Shown here piece by piece: positions 33,201 through 33,425 of a stretch of 33,425 nt of DNA (position 1 is the first letter of the stretch; each line of letters starts with the position of its first letter). The position numbers and the translations under genes were made by a program. The notes beneath the pieces were generated by a model. The model had not been told where the DNA came from and did no database searches. It saw only the letters and a program-made list of their open reading frames with translations. Source of the DNA: Azoarcus sp. (lineage in GTDB: Bacteria > Pseudomonadota > Gammaproteobacteria > Burkholderiales > Rhodocyclaceae); assembly GCA_013911595.1 (NCBI GenBank), contig JACESY010000014.1:1-33425 (forward strand), written 5' to 3'.

Positions 33201-33425
33201 GATCGCCTTCATCATGGGCGTGGTACCGCTGGTGCTGTCCTCCGGCGCCGGCTCCGAGATGCGCCAGGCCATGGGCATTGCGGTGTTCTTCGGCATGATC
33301 GGCGTGACCTTCTTCGGGCTGTTCCTGACCCCGGTGTTCTATGCCGTACTGCGCTCCACGCGCCGCTGCGGAAAGCTGCACTCGGCCAGCGAACACGAGG
33401 CCCCGCTGCTCGCCCCCGCCGGCGA
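30244..33425 (+). CDS. RND multidrug efflux transporter, MexF-like (3' end beyond the window)
   Basis: 1060 complete codons are visible with no stop before the window end; family members are usually about 1050-1070 residues, so nearly all is present. The start ATG overlaps the adaptor stop. The N-terminus MNISRFFIDRPIFAAVLSIV is standard for HAE1 pumps. The proton-relay aspartates are Asp410 and Asp411 in GIVVDDAIVVVENVE, and the second TM block has GLACKNAILIVEFARE, with the essential lysine. ADINGGPAPGYSS and the overall sequence fit the MexF branch, which exports chloramphenicol, quinolones and trimethoprim in other bacteria. It should be the proton-driven pump of a tripartite system with the adaptor upstream. 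The substrate range here is inferred from the family only. Confidence 0.95.
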   Translation, partial: MNISRFFIDRPIFAAVLSIVIVLAGAISMFQLPISEYPEVVPPSVVVRAQYPGANPKVIAETVAAPLEEAINGVEDMLYMQSQANSDGNLAVTVHFNLGVDPDKAQQLVQNRVAQAMPRLPEDVQRLGVTTMKSSPTLTMVVHLTSPDDRYDMTYLRNYGLIHVKDRLARISGVGEVALWGAGDYSMRVWLDPNKVAQRDLTASDVVAAIREQNVQVAAGVIGASPSTAGVPLQLSVNARGRLQTEEEFADIVLKTAPNGAVTRLGDVARVELAAAEYGLRSLLDNQPAVAIGIMQAPGANALAISSAVRDTMDELARDFPPSVQHRIVYDPTQFVRASIKAVVLTLLEAVALVVLVVIVFLQTWRASIIPLLAVPVSIIGTFSLMHLFGYSINALSLFGMVLAIGIVVDDAIVVVENVERNIEAGLSPRDATYRAMREVSGPIIAIGLTLVAVFVPLAFMTGLSGQFYQQFAMTIAISTVISAFNSLTLSPALAALLLKSHDAPPDALTRIMNRLFGGFFARFNRFFGRASEGYGRGVTGVITHKGKSMGVYVLLLAATVGFGYILPGGFVPAQDKQYLISFAQLPAGASLDRTEDVIRRMGDIALEHPGVESAVAFPGLSINGFTNSSSAGIVFATLKPFSERRSAELKAGAIAADLNGKYAAIQEAFIAVFPPPPVMGLGTMGGFKLQIQDRAALGYAELEEATQAFLQGAAQAPELGPTFTNYQVDVPQLDVELDRVKARQLGVPVTDVFDTMQIYLGSLYVNDFNRFGRVYQVRAQADAPFRDRADDILQLKTRNANGDMVPLSSLVHVRPTFGPEMVVRYNGYNSADINGGPAPGYSSAQAEAAAERVAAETLPHGIRFEWTDLTYQKILAGNAGIWIFPLSVLLVFLVLAAQYESLRLPLAVIMIVPMGILAALAGVWATGGDNNIFTQIGLMVLVGLACKNAILIVEFARELELQGMAPIRAAIEASRLRLRPILMTSIAFIMGVVPLVLSSGAGSEMRQAMGIAVFFGMIGVTFFGLFLTPVFYAVLRSTRRCGKLHSASEHEAPLLAPAG

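Overview
The window is uniformly GC-rich chromosomal DNA with tightly packed genes. Domain content, strong Shine-Dalgarno sequences and the MexEF-type efflux locus point to a proteobacterium, most likely a betaproteobacterium of the Rhodocyclales/Azoarcus-Thauera kind. That placement is inference from gene content; there is no rRNA or other taxonomic marker here. I see no insertion sequences, phage genes, CRISPR arrays or tRNA genes.

Region 1 (1-3036, + strand) is a probable operon: the 3' end of an OmpR-type response regulator, its membrane sensor kinase (ATGA overlap), then two exported methionine sulfoxide reductases, MsrA with a Sec signal and MsrB with a Tat signal. It looks like a periplasmic protein-repair module under two-component control.

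Region 2 (3040-19868, mostly - strand) is a 17-kb block of signal transduction. In transcription order there is REC-HD-GYP / hemerythrin-kinase / dCache-kinase (13287 to 8008); Rcp1-like regulator / GAF-PAS kinase / REC-PAS-GGDEF-EAL-REC (7803 to 3040); a divergent + strand PAS-GGDEF cyclase (13430-15067); and a small Cys protein / MHYT-heme-PAS hybrid kinase / REC-HD-GYP run (19868 to 15071). Together they can make and break cyclic di-GMP, and at least two inputs look oxygen- or redox-related: a complete hemerythrin ligand set and a FixL-type haem-binding PAS.

Region 3 (19869-23763, - strand) carries an ATP-grasp ligase and a large protein of unknown family in which I see a papain-like Gln/Cys/His/Asn set. 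The gaps around these two genes hold several strong inverted repeats, including a perfect 16-bp stem at 19978-20029 and a 15-bp stem at 23717-23751 that pairs fully only in - strand RNA. This pair is the least explained part of the window and the best candidate for an undescribed system.

Region 4 (23764-27381) holds accessory redox and stress genes: an Old Yellow Enzyme ene-reductase, a divergent luciferase-like flavin oxidoreductase, and two small membrane proteins with glycine-rich hydrophobic segments.

Region 5 (27598-33425) is a LysR regulator divergent from a MexEF-type RND efflux operon, whose pump gene runs off the window end. The 412-bp gap between them has three matching 15-bp dyads (TTCGTC-R-N4-Y-GAA), which are good candidates for the LysR operators.
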